Below, piece by piece: positions 1-6,011 of a stretch of 13,522 bases of DNA. The DNA is taken from assembly GCA_030642405.1 (NCBI GenBank), contig DAOWNV010000044.1, forward strand, positions 1 through 13,522, given 5' to 3'. Both the position numbers and the translations under genes were made by a program. The notes under the pieces were generated by a model that saw only the letters and a list, made by a program, of their open reading frames with translations, did no database searches and was not told the origin of the DNA. The DNA is from Desulfosarcina sp. (GTDB lineage Bacteria > Desulfobacterota > Desulfobacteria > Desulfobacterales > Desulfosarcinaceae). Each line of letters starts with the position of its first letter. Positions within the stretch are counted from its first letter, which is position 1.

Positions 1-978
1 ATTACCTTGAATCTTCACCCGGACATATTCGCCGATTAAAAGCGGAGGAGAGCCGGACTCCGGTTTAACAAAACCCAACGGATCTTTCACCGAAATAAGG
101 ATACGGGCCATCCGTCCCTGCGTTTCGAGGTTGCCGAGCATTCGAATCACTCGGCCGGAACGTTGATGACTACGAAAATTGATGGTCGCCTTGGCTCCTT
201 TTTGGGACCGATCGGAAGGGATGCGAATCCATTTAAGGCGACCCACCGGCAGGGCTGCGCGAATCCAGTATTCATCCGTCCCCACCAACTCTGCCATCGC
301 ATCCTGTGTTGAAATTTGTGAGCCGATATCCACAAATTTTTCTCGAACTAACACATTGAAAGGGGCCTTGATATCGGTCCGTGAAAGGTTAAGTTTTGCT
401 TGATCGAGTTCCGCCTGCGCTGCCGCAATATCCGACTGCGTTCTGGCCAGATGAGGTTTTCTCAGGGCCAACTCCACATCAGTCGGGTCCGCTGGTTTTC
501 CCCTGTTCAACAACAACCACTCCCGTTTGGCGACCTCCTGATACCCCATTTCAACCTTGAGGCCGTATTGGGCGCTGATCAGTTGGCTCTCCTTGCGCAC
601 CAAAGCCAGTTGATAATCTCGTGGATCGATCTTGAGAATCCGTTCTCCTTTGCCGATAATCCCGCCGGCAATAAACTCTGGATTGAGAGATTGCACCTGC
701 CCGGACACCCTTGACTTTAAAATCACTTCTCTTGCAGGGACAACGGTTCCCATGGCGTTTATGGAAACCTGGTAATCGCCGGGAAACAATTCCAACGTCT
801 CTACCCTGGAAATATGGATGGCCGGAGCCTTTTTGTGGGCTTTTGGTGCCGTATTACTGATATACTTGGACAACCCCATGCCTATGCCGACAATGATCAG
901 GCACAGAAAAAAAATCACCGCCCAGCGCCATCGAGGGCTATTTTGCTTGTTCACTAAAATCTCACTTGGAGATGTCAT
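1..978 (-). CDS. RND efflux periplasmic adaptor (membrane fusion protein), partial
   Basis: The reading frame is open to the left edge, so only the first 326 residues are visible and the C-terminus is missing. Residues 18-36 form a hydrophobic N-terminal anchor (WRWAVIFFLCLIIVGIG). About 74-127 is the first half of a lipoyl-like domain (GTVVPAREVILKSRVSGQV, then GERILKIDPRDY). About 128-196 is an alpha-helical hairpin rich in Ala/Gln/Glu. About 197-250 is the second lipoyl half (LNLSRTDIKAPFNVLV), followed by beta-barrel sequence. This is the HlyD/AcrA-type order: such proteins bridge an inner-membrane RND pump to a TolC channel. The ATG at 978 lies inside the end of the outer-membrane factor gene (17-nt overlap), preceded by a purine-rich GGGAAAGAG, which suggests coupled translation. 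The RND permease is expected beyond position 1 but is not visible. The substrate cannot be read from sequence. Confidence 0.9.
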   Translation of the reverse strand, partial: MTSPSEILVNKQNSPRWRWAVIFFLCLIIVGIGMGLSKYISNTAPKAHKKAPAIHISRVETLELFPGDYQVSINAMGTVVPAREVILKSRVSGQVQSLNPEFIAGGIIGKGERILKIDPRDYQLALVRKESQLISAQYGLKVEMGYQEVAKREWLLLNRGKPADPTDVELALRKPHLARTQSDIAAAQAELDQAKLNLSRTDIKAPFNVLVREKFVDIGSQISTQDAMAELVGTDEYWIRAALPVGRLKWIRIPSDRSQKGAKATINFRSHQRSGRVIRMLGNLETQGRMARILISVKDPLGFVKPESGSPPLLIGEYVRVKIQGN

Positions 979-2431
979 TTTTTCTCTTTCCCGGATCATG
1001 GTTTTGCAGTTGCAACGATGACGTAGCTTTACTCTCATAAGTTTGCTCGGTCAACCACCCTCCTCCCAACGCCCGATATAAGCCAACGCGGTAGAGAATC
1101 AATAGTACCTGTTGATCGATCAGGCTACGTTCCAGGTCCTGAACGGTCAACAATTGCGTAAGCACGGGAAGATAATCGCTCAGGCCTTTGCGATATCTTT
1201 CGACAGCCTCTTCAAGGCCTTTTTGGGCCGCCGACTTTACCGCAATCAGTCCCTGAATGTGTTCTCGCTGATATGTCTCGTTTACCATGGCGTCTTCCAC
1301 CTCTTTGACCGCCCTCAGAACCGTCTTCCGATAAGCCCAGAGATTTTCATCCGCCTTCGCTCTTGTTCGGTCCACCTCCGCCGCCCTTCTTCCACCGTCA
1401 AGAATAGGTGCGGTCAAGTTGGCCGCCAGATTCAGCGTCCACGTATCAAAAAGCAAATCTATATCGCTTTGGCCATATCGGGCACCTGCAGTTAACCTAA
1501 TGGCCGGCAGGCGGTTAGCCTGCGCAGCGGCCACCTGCCATCTGGCTGATTCCAAACGCGTACCGGCAGCCCTCACATCGGGGCGGTTGGTTAAAAGATC
1601 AACCGGCAAACCGATTGATGGAAGAGGGCCGACATCCGGCAGTAATACCTGTTTTAGGCTGAGATCGGCCCTTGGAGGCCGTCCCAACAACACGGCGAGG
1701 TCATGCCTCAACAATTGTGCATCGGCAACAACCAAAGGAATTTTTGCCCGGACATTCTCAACAACCTGTTGTTGCTGATACACATCCAGTGCAGAAACCA
1801 TGGCCTTTCGAAACCGAAGCTCGATGAGATCGAGAAAGATCTGATTGTTTTCCAGCTGTTTCTCAAGAAGCTGTTTCTGCAGCTCCCTGGAAATGATCCG
1901 CACCCAGCGACCAGCCACCTCCGCCGTCAGGGTAACCGTTGCTGTTTGAAGATCCGCCCAAGACGAACTGACATCCAACAGGGCCGCTTCTCGCTGACTT
2001 CGGACACGGCCCCACAAATCCAGTTCATAGCTGCCGCCCAAGCCGATTGCATAACTTTCATCACCGAACGATCTAACGGAACCGGATCCCGTCTTGCGGC
2101 GGCTGGTCTCGGCAATACCTGTTGCAGTCAAATCCGGATACAACCCGGCACCGACCTGAACAGCCAACGACCGGGACTGTTCCAGCCGGGCATATGCCTC
2201 TTTCAGGGTAAAGCTCCCGGACATGGCTTCATCAATCAACCGGTTCAACTCCTTTGATCCCACCGATTCCCACCACGGCGTTGGAGCGACCGGTGCATCG
2301 CTGTACAAAGAATAGGTCTCTGGAAGCTCTCCTGCTGCATCCGGCATCATTTCCGGCCGAAAGGGACTACATGATGAGAGCAGAACAAATCCAAGTACCC
2401 ACAAACAGCCATGTCGCAGAAAACGAATCAT
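962..2431 (-). CDS. TolC/NodT-family outer-membrane efflux lipoprotein
   Basis: A 489-residue protein of normal length for OprM/NodT-type outer membrane factors. These trimerise into an outer-membrane barrel plus periplasmic helical tunnel and form the exit duct of RND-type pumps. The N-terminus is a lipoprotein signal peptide with lipobox LSSC and Cys21 as the predicted lipidated residue. Family landmarks seen are YELDLWGRVRSQ (135-146), the RPDVRAA stretch (283-289) opening the second repeat, ILDGGRRAAEV (343-353), and the terminal ALGGGW (454-459). The two homologous halves, about 55-250 and 275-460, are the usual OEP duplication. The ATG at 2431 is set by the signal peptide, although the upstream sequence (TTGGCAATAG) has no good Shine-Dalgarno. 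It is the first gene of the visible operon, ahead of the adaptor, which is less usual than adaptor-pump-channel order. No regulator gene adjoins it. Confidence 0.93.
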   Translation of the reverse strand: MIRFLRHGCLWVLGFVLLSSCSPFRPEMMPDAAGELPETYSLYSDAPVAPTPWWESVGSKELNRLIDEAMSGSFTLKEAYARLEQSRSLAVQVGAGLYPDLTATGIAETSRRKTGSGSVRSFGDESYAIGLGGSYELDLWGRVRSQREAALLDVSSSWADLQTATVTLTAEVAGRWVRIISRELQKQLLEKQLENNQIFLDLIELRFRKAMVSALDVYQQQQVVENVRAKIPLVVADAQLLRHDLAVLLGRPPRADLSLKQVLLPDVGPLPSIGLPVDLLTNRPDVRAAGTRLESARWQVAAAQANRLPAIRLTAGARYGQSDIDLLFDTWTLNLAANLTAPILDGGRRAAEVDRTRAKADENLWAYRKTVLRAVKEVEDAMVNETYQREHIQGLIAVKSAAQKGLEEAVERYRKGLSDYLPVLTQLLTVQDLERSLIDQQVLLILYRVGLYRALGGGWLTEQTYESKATSSLQLQNHDPGKRKNDISK

Positions 2432-2604
2432 CTATTGCCAATCTTCGTTTCAACAGTTCCCCGTCGAATGGAATTCATATTGCCGATTTTTCACTCAGCC
2501 CTTGTATAAATAGCGTCTATCTGTTTTTCTTTACCACCACGAGGAGCTACAGACAAGCGTAATGCGGTTGTCCGGGTTCTCCAATGTTTGATTGAACGAC
2601 ATTG

Positions 2605-2614
2605 AGTATATACT
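2605..2614. promoter_or_regulatory. 10-bp perfect palindrome AGTATATACT
   Basis: AGTATATACT is fully self-complementary and lies between the two divergent genes. Its core GTATATAC fits the general GT-N-TA-N-AC half-site layout described for HutC-type GntR regulators, but palindromic AT-rich decamers also arise by chance in AT-rich DNA. It also contains TATACT, a 5/6 match to a -10 hexamer on either strand, without a good -35 at proper spacing. A possible operator, low certainty. Confidence 0.3.
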
Positions 2615-2627
2615 GAGAAATTAGCTA

Positions 2628-2655
2628 TTGTTTTTTATGGTGTGTATATTATAAG
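2628..2655 (+). promoter_or_regulatory. Possible sigma-70 promoter for khpA
   Basis: TTGTTT (2628-2633), a 16-bp spacer, then TATAAG (2650-2655) in a strongly AT-rich stretch. It would give a leader of about 150 nt before khpA. A competing weak pair is TTGATG (2717-2722) with TCTATT (2740-2745) at 17 bp. Neither is strong, so this is a tentative call. Confidence 0.3.
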
Positions 2656-2667
2656 ATACACAACCAT
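2637..2667. repeat. Imperfect inverted repeat enclosing a possible -10
   Basis: The left arm ATGGTGTGTAT (2637-2647) pairs with the right arm ATACACAACCAT (2656-2667), with one extra A in the right arm. The inner seven bases of each arm (TGTGTAT and ATACACA) match perfectly. The 8-nt loop holds ATTATAAG, part of the proposed -10. The arrangement suits a dimeric repressor covering a promoter, or a short hairpin at the 5' end of the khpA transcript. No poly-T follows, so it is not an intrinsic terminator. Confidence 0.45.
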
Positions 2668-2812
2668 GTCGGTATTACTCAGAATAAGCCTGACCATTTG
2701 AAAAGAGCGACAACTATTGATGAACTGCGACGGATACTATCTATTCCGATGGAGTTGATATTTTGTGATGGTTGACCGAGATTAGAAATTGCATTGAATA
2801 GGAGAGGGTATA

Positions 2813-3043
2813 ATGAAAGAGTTGGTCACTTATATTGCCAAGGCGCTGGTAGATAACCCTGCAGATGTCGCTGTTAAAGAGCTGAGAGGAAACCAGACAA
2901 CCGTATTGGAGCTTACCGTAGCAAAAGAAGATTTGGGAAAAGTTATCGGGAAACAAGGTCGAACGGCCCAGGCTATGCGAACCATATTGAATGCAGTCTC
3001 TTCAAAATGCAAACAACGCACGGTTCTTGAAATTATTGAATAA
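2813..3043 (+). CDS. khpA: KhpA-type KH-domain RNA-binding protein
   Basis: A 76-residue single KH-domain protein of the YlqC/KhpA family, almost exactly the usual length. The RNA-binding GXXG loop is visible as IGKQGR (45-50, GXXG at 46-49), followed by the helix TAQAMRTIL and a C-terminal strand TVLEIIE. KhpA proteins bind RNA broadly and in Gram-positives pair with KhpB/Jag to affect division and cell length; the role in Gram-negatives is less clear. The ATG at 2813 has a strong Shine-Dalgarno GGAGAGGG (2801-2808) at suitable spacing. In many bacteria this gene sits between rpsP and rimM-trmD. Here it stands alone between a divergent efflux operon and a convergent trp operon, so it may be a relocated copy or a second paralogue. 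Family assignment is secure; the role of this copy is inferred. Confidence 0.92.
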   Translation: MKELVTYIAKALVDNPADVAVKELRGNQTTVLELTVAKEDLGKVIGKQGRTAQAMRTILNAVSSKCKQRTVLEIIE

Positions 3044-3120
3044 AGGGAAAGTGAGTATCCTTATTATTGATTTGTTTAGAATGGAAACCAAAAAAAGATG
3101 TCTGTTCCTATAAAATTTTG

Positions 3121-3885
3121 TCAAGAACGAAGATCACCGATAAATCCCTTTAATGCGTCAACCCCCTTATCATCCACCAACCGTAACGCTTGGGTTCCGA
3201 TAACGGCTATATCCACCTTGCCTTTAAGAAATTGAATATCTGACTTTTCTTTGACGCCGAAACCTAAAGCCAGGGGAAGCTTCGTGGCAGCTCGACATCG
3301 ATCAAGGTAATCGTCTAACTGGTTAGAAAAGTTGGTCTGGTCGCCCGTGACGCCCTTTCTTGCCACACAATAAACAAATCCATCTACCACTTGAGAGATC
3401 GTCGCAAGGCGTGTATCCGATGTTGTGGGTGAGAAAATAAAAATAGGGGCCAGTTGGTTTCTGCCCATGGAGTCGAGATACTCTTTGGCCTCTTCCGGCG
3501 GCAAATCCGGCACGATGGCACCCTTGATGCCGGCATCCTTCATGTGATCGGCAAAACGGGCCACCCCGTAGTTAAACAAAATATTGTAGTAGGTCATGTA
3601 CAAAAAGGGAATAGGAAACCGACCGGCCACCTCTTTTCCAAAATCCATGCACTGCTGCACGGTAACTCCGTTTGCCAAGCTCTTCTGGTTGGCTTTTAAA
3701 ATTACCGGCCCGTCGGCGATGGGTTCGGAAAAGGGTATCTGCAACTCCATCAGATCCACACCGGCCTCCACCATGGTACGGACGATCTCCATGGACACCT
3801 CAAGGGACGGATAGCCGATAACGATATGAGTCATCAGTAGTATTTTCTTCTCACTGAGCCGTGATCGAATATAGGATTCAAGCAT
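3121..3885 (-). CDS. trpA: Tryptophan synthase alpha subunit, divergent
   Basis: A 254-residue TIM-barrel protein that cleaves indole-3-glycerol phosphate to indole and glyceraldehyde 3-phosphate and passes indole to TrpB. Residues equivalent to catalytic alphaGlu49 and alphaAsp60 are Glu47 and Asp58, in ELQIPFSEPIADGPVI. The active-site loop KGVTG (177-181), Arg176, Tyr172 and the phosphate-binding GFG (208-210) are kept. The usual ELGIPFSDP reads ELQIPFSEP: a Gln replaces a Gly, and Glu54 replaces the Asp that contacts the beta subunit. The late phosphate-loop GS is GT (230-231). I chose the ATG at 3885 rather than an in-frame TTG at 3906 because GAGG sits 7 nt before it and it overlaps the trpB stop by 8 nt. 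Last gene of gntR-trpB-trpA. It is probably catalytically competent, but whether its product enters normal tryptophan synthesis is not shown. Confidence 0.92.
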   Translation of the reverse strand: MLESYIRSRLSEKKILLMTHIVIGYPSLEVSMEIVRTMVEAGVDLMELQIPFSEPIADGPVILKANQKSLANGVTVQQCMDFGKEVAGRFPIPFLYMTYYNILFNYGVARFADHMKDAGIKGAIVPDLPPEEAKEYLDSMGRNQLAPIFIFSPTTSDTRLATISQVVDGFVYCVARKGVTGDQTNFSNQLDDYLDRCRAATKLPLALGFGVKEKSDIQFLKGKVDIAVIGTQALRLVDDKGVDALKGFIGDLRS

Positions 3886-5104
3886 TGTACTGCCTCGCTT
3901 TTTCAATTATGAATTGTTTCCATTTGGGATCGTCGAAGGCATCGGCGATGGTAAAAATATCCTTGTCTCCCCGTCCGGACTGATTGATGAGAATGATCTC
4001 GTCAGTTGACATATCCGGTGCCTCCTTAAATGCCTGTGCAAAAGCATGTGCCGACTCTAAGGCCGGAATGACGCCCTCTTTTCTCATGGTCAGAGAGAGG
4101 GCATCTATTACCTCTACATCTGTTGCACCTTCAAAGCGCACCCTCCCCTTTTCCTTCAAATCCGATAAAATCGGTGACACACCCACATAATCCAGCCCGG
4201 CAGCAATGGAGTGCGTCTCTTTCATCTGGCCGTCTTCGTCCTGAAGAAAATAGGTTTTGTATCCCTGGGCTACGCCGATGCTTGCATCATTAGAGCAAAG
4301 CCGTGAAGCGTGCTCCCCGGAATCCAACCCCCGACCGGCAGCTTCCACGCCCACCAGTTTCACATCATCATCGAAAAAACCGCTGAAAATCCCCATGGCG
4401 TTTGATCCACCGCCCACACAGGCAAACACCTTCGAAGGCAACCGCCCTTCGCTTTCCAACATCTGCCGACGGGCCTCCTTTCCGATAATGGACTGAAACC
4501 AGGAGACCATCTCCGGAAAAGGGTGGGGACCGCAGGCAGTACCCAGCACGTAGTGGGTAGAGTCCATATTGGAGACCCAATCCCTAAAAGCTTCGTTGAT
4601 TGCATCTTTCAATATGGCCGTACCATCAGTCACCGGAACCACCGTAGCACCCAATTGCTCCATCCAGAAAACATTGGGACGTTGGCGCTCAACATCAACC
4701 ACGCCCATGTATATCGTGCAATCGAATCCGAAACGGGCGGCCATGGTTGCCGTGGCCACACCGTGTTGCCCGGCACCGGTCTCTGCGATAACTCGTCTCT
4801 TTCCCATACGTTTAACAAGAAGCCCCTGCCCCATGACATTGTTGGCCTTGTGGGCACCTGTGTGATTGAGATCTTCTCGCTTGATGAAAATTTTTGCCCC
4901 GCCAAAGTGGCGGGTTAAATTCTCTGCAAAGGTGATAGGGGTGGGCCGACACGAATAACCGGCCATTAGTTGCTCGTATTCCTGCCAAAAGGTGGGATCC
5001 CCCTTCGCATCGGAATAAACATTTTTCAGTTCGTCAAAAGTGGCAACCAGAATTTCGGGTAAAAATGCGCCTCCGAAGTTGCCGAAATAGCCGGTTTTAT
5101 TCAT
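3878..5104 (-). CDS. trpB: Tryptophan synthase beta subunit, TrpB1-like with unusual positions
   Basis: A 408-residue PLP enzyme that condenses indole with L-serine to tryptophan, normally as an alpha2-beta2 complex. Length and N-terminus fit the TrpA-partnered TrpB1 type rather than the longer TrpB2. PLP lysine is Lys86 in HTGAHK (81-86). The catalytic Glu108 lies in AETGAGQHG, the PLP-phosphate loop is GGGSNA (231-236), Asp305 is in GLDY, and SGRGDKD is at 376-382. Differences from the common pattern: NVFRM reads NVFWM (Trp147), the LDYPGVGPEH segment reads LDYVGVSPIL, and NLSGRGD is NQSGRGD. The start at 5104 overlaps the gntR stop by 8 nt and has GGAG 9 nt upstream. The next gene, trpA, again overlaps by 8 nt. 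The enzyme looks active. The absence of other trp genes suggests a second copy, an indole-salvage role or simply a scattered pathway. Confidence 0.94.
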   Translation of the reverse strand: MNKTGYFGNFGGAFLPEILVATFDELKNVYSDAKGDPTFWQEYEQLMAGYSCRPTPITFAENLTRHFGGAKIFIKREDLNHTGAHKANNVMGQGLLVKRMGKRRVIAETGAGQHGVATATMAARFGFDCTIYMGVVDVERQRPNVFWMEQLGATVVPVTDGTAILKDAINEAFRDWVSNMDSTHYVLGTACGPHPFPEMVSWFQSIIGKEARRQMLESEGRLPSKVFACVGGGSNAMGIFSGFFDDDVKLVGVEAAGRGLDSGEHASRLCSNDASIGVAQGYKTYFLQDEDGQMKETHSIAAGLDYVGVSPILSDLKEKGRVRFEGATDVEVIDALSLTMRKEGVIPALESAHAFAQAFKEAPDMSTDEIILINQSGRGDKDIFTIADAFDDPKWKQFIIEKARQYNA

Positions 5105-5828
5105 GGTTCAGGTCTCCAATCTCTTGAGAAAAAACGAAGCTGTCTGTGTTGCAATACAAGATGGAAAAAATAGCATTGTCTGCCTGTTTGAAATGCAAAA
5201 ACCGATGGACGACCAATACAGGAACATCAACGCTTACATCCATAATCTCCGCCCTTTCAGCATCGAGACAAGCGACTCTAAAGGTCTGTCGTCCTCCCAT
5301 CGGGAGCATGTAGAAATTCGATTCCACCACCTGGGATAAGGACCGCCCCGCAAGATCGATTCCGTCAATTCCCTTGAATAGAACCGGATGAAGGTAGATT
5401 TCCTCCAGCAGCATTGGTAATCCGTCCACTCGATTCAGCCTGGATAGAAAAAAAGCCTTGCCCTGGTAAAAAGGATTCTGCGAATCTTTTGTAACCTTTA
5501 AACGGCAAGTGGATTGAAGAAGTTGGACATCGACTTCAATTCCTTTTTTAAGAAATGCCGAACTGGTCCCAGCCAGGGAGAATAGATCGATCTCCTGCTC
5601 CTGCATGCACACATAGGTTCCCGCCCCCCGTCGCCGTGTAACCAAACGCTTTCTCACTAGAATATCCATGGCCTGCCGAACCGTGGGCCTGCCGATACCG
5701 TACGCCTTTACCAGCTGTGGCTCCGATGGAATCCGTGAACCCGGCTGGTATTCGCCGGATCGGATATCCTCCATAAGGATATCCGCCAATTGATGGTACA
5801 AGGGTATGGGGGATTGGTAATTCAACAT
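5097..5828 (-). CDS. GntR-family (HutC/UTRA) transcriptional regulator heading the trpBA operon
   Basis: A 243-residue regulator. Residues about 8-75 form the GntR winged helix-turn-helix (PLYHQLADILMEDIRSG, then PSEPQLVKAYGIGRPTVRQA, wing RRGAGTYV). Residues about 95-235 form a UTRA ligand-binding domain, with FFLSRLNRVDGLPMLLEEIYL (127-147) as its signature, where HutC-subfamily proteins bind small effectors. It is the first gene of the operon and its stop overlaps the trpB ATG (shared 8 nt), so regulator and enzymes are translated together and autoregulation is likely. The effector is unknown; tryptophan, indole or a related metabolite is a guess from context. Known trp control systems (TrpR, TRAP, T-box, leader-peptide attenuation, TrpI) are not of this family. 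The ATG at 5828 directly follows a heptamer repeat tract and lacks a strong Shine-Dalgarno (AGAGACC at 12-6 nt upstream). Confidence 0.93.
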   Translation of the reverse strand: MLNYQSPIPLYHQLADILMEDIRSGEYQPGSRIPSEPQLVKAYGIGRPTVRQAMDILVRKRLVTRRRGAGTYVCMQEQEIDLFSLAGTSSAFLKKGIEVDVQLLQSTCRLKVTKDSQNPFYQGKAFFLSRLNRVDGLPMLLEEIYLHPVLFKGIDGIDLAGRSLSQVVESNFYMLPMGGRQTFRVACLDAERAEIMDVSVDVPVLVVHRFLHFKQADNAIFSILYCNTDSFVFSQEIGDLNHE

Positions 5829-5869
5829 TGGTTCAGGGTCTCTGGTTTGTAGTTCATAGTCTTTGGTTT
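5828..5869 (-). repeat. Tandem heptamers (two 21-nt units) abutting the gntR start codon
   Basis: On the minus strand, two 21-nt blocks (5869-5849 and 5848-5828) match at 16 of 21 positions. Each 21-mer splits into three heptamers, giving six in a row that fit or nearly fit RRACYAN, for example AAACCAA, GAACTAC and GAACCAA. The last base of the tract is the A of the gntR ATG, so the tract supplies the ribosome-binding region. A related piece (GAGACCTGAACCATG) lies just before and across the trpB start at 5116-5102. Confidence 0.6.
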
Positions 5870-5904
5870 TGCTTTCAGCTTAAAACTGTCACCTATTTGT
5901 TAAG

Positions 5905-5916
5905 TTGTCAAGACAA
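5905..5916. promoter_or_regulatory. Candidate GntR (HutC-type) operator, TTGTC-AA-GACAA
   Basis: A perfect 5+2+5 inverted repeat between gntR and the divergent kinase gene, 77-88 bp upstream of the gntR ATG. It has the same GTC-NN-GAC layout as the operators of HutC/UTRA regulators DasR and NagR/YvoA (TGGTC-TA-GACCA). On the minus strand it contains an exact TTGACA (5912-5907), a possible -35 for gntR, though no convincing -10 follows at 16-18 bp. It lies 28 bp upstream of the -35 of the rightward promoter. Binding by the neighbouring GntR is inferred. Confidence 0.5.
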
Positions 5917-5943
5917 TTATGGTATTGGAGGTTAACAGGCATA

Positions 5944-5972
5944 TTGACGAGGTGCACGTAATCTCTTAAAAT
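5944..5972 (+). promoter_or_regulatory. Sigma-70-type promoter for the kinase/activator genes
   Basis: TTGACG (5944-5949), 17-bp spacer, TAAAAT (5967-5972): each hexamer matches consensus at five of six bases. Predicted transcription start is near 5979, giving a leader of about 33 nt to the ATG at 6012. This would not include the earlier ATG at 5994 with a usable ribosome site, which supports the chosen kinase start. Confidence 0.6.
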
Positions 5973-6011
5973 AGTTGAAACCTTTACTGATGAATGGAAG
6001 GGCGCGTCCCC

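Larger units (their letters stand above)
2432..2812. other. Divergent AT-rich intergenic region between the efflux operon and khpA
   Basis: These 381 bp separate two divergently transcribed units and hold no credible gene. Short open frames here lack ribosome sites and protein-like composition. Two inverted repeats lie in the middle (2605-2614 and 2637-2667), the second enclosing a possible -10. Sequence nearer the outer-membrane factor gene (about 2432-2600) shows no convincing minus-strand promoter; the best AT-rich block is around 2500-2515. The stretch 2668-2800 would be a long untranslated leader of khpA if transcription starts near the second repeat. No riboswitch fold was recognised by eye. 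Confidence 0.6.

Noticed and set aside
1703..2257. A 184-codon open frame on the plus strand
   Set aside because: It is antisense to the outer-membrane factor, whose motifs and signal peptide are clear; the composition of the plus-strand frame is not protein-like.
3044..3120. Possible intrinsic terminator between khpA and trpA
   Set aside because: Only 4-bp arms (AAGG/CCTT, GGAA/TTCC) are found, with no GC-rich stem ahead of the T or A runs, so I do not call one.
3886..3906. TTG at 3906 as start of trpA, adding seven residues
   Set aside because: It has no Shine-Dalgarno. The ATG at 3885 has GAGG at good spacing and mirrors the 8-nt overlap of the gntR-trpB junction.
4898..4914. CCCGCC-AAAGT-GGCGGG hairpin inside trpB
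   Set aside because: It resembles a terminator stem but has no T-tract on either strand after it and codes for a normal stretch of TrpB (TRHFGGAKIF), so codon choice explains it.
5829..6011. trp leader peptide, attenuator or T-box upstream of gntR-trpBA
   Set aside because: There are no clustered Trp codons in a short leader frame, no terminator/antiterminator stems and no T-box sequence; the region is explained by heptamers, a palindrome and a promoter.
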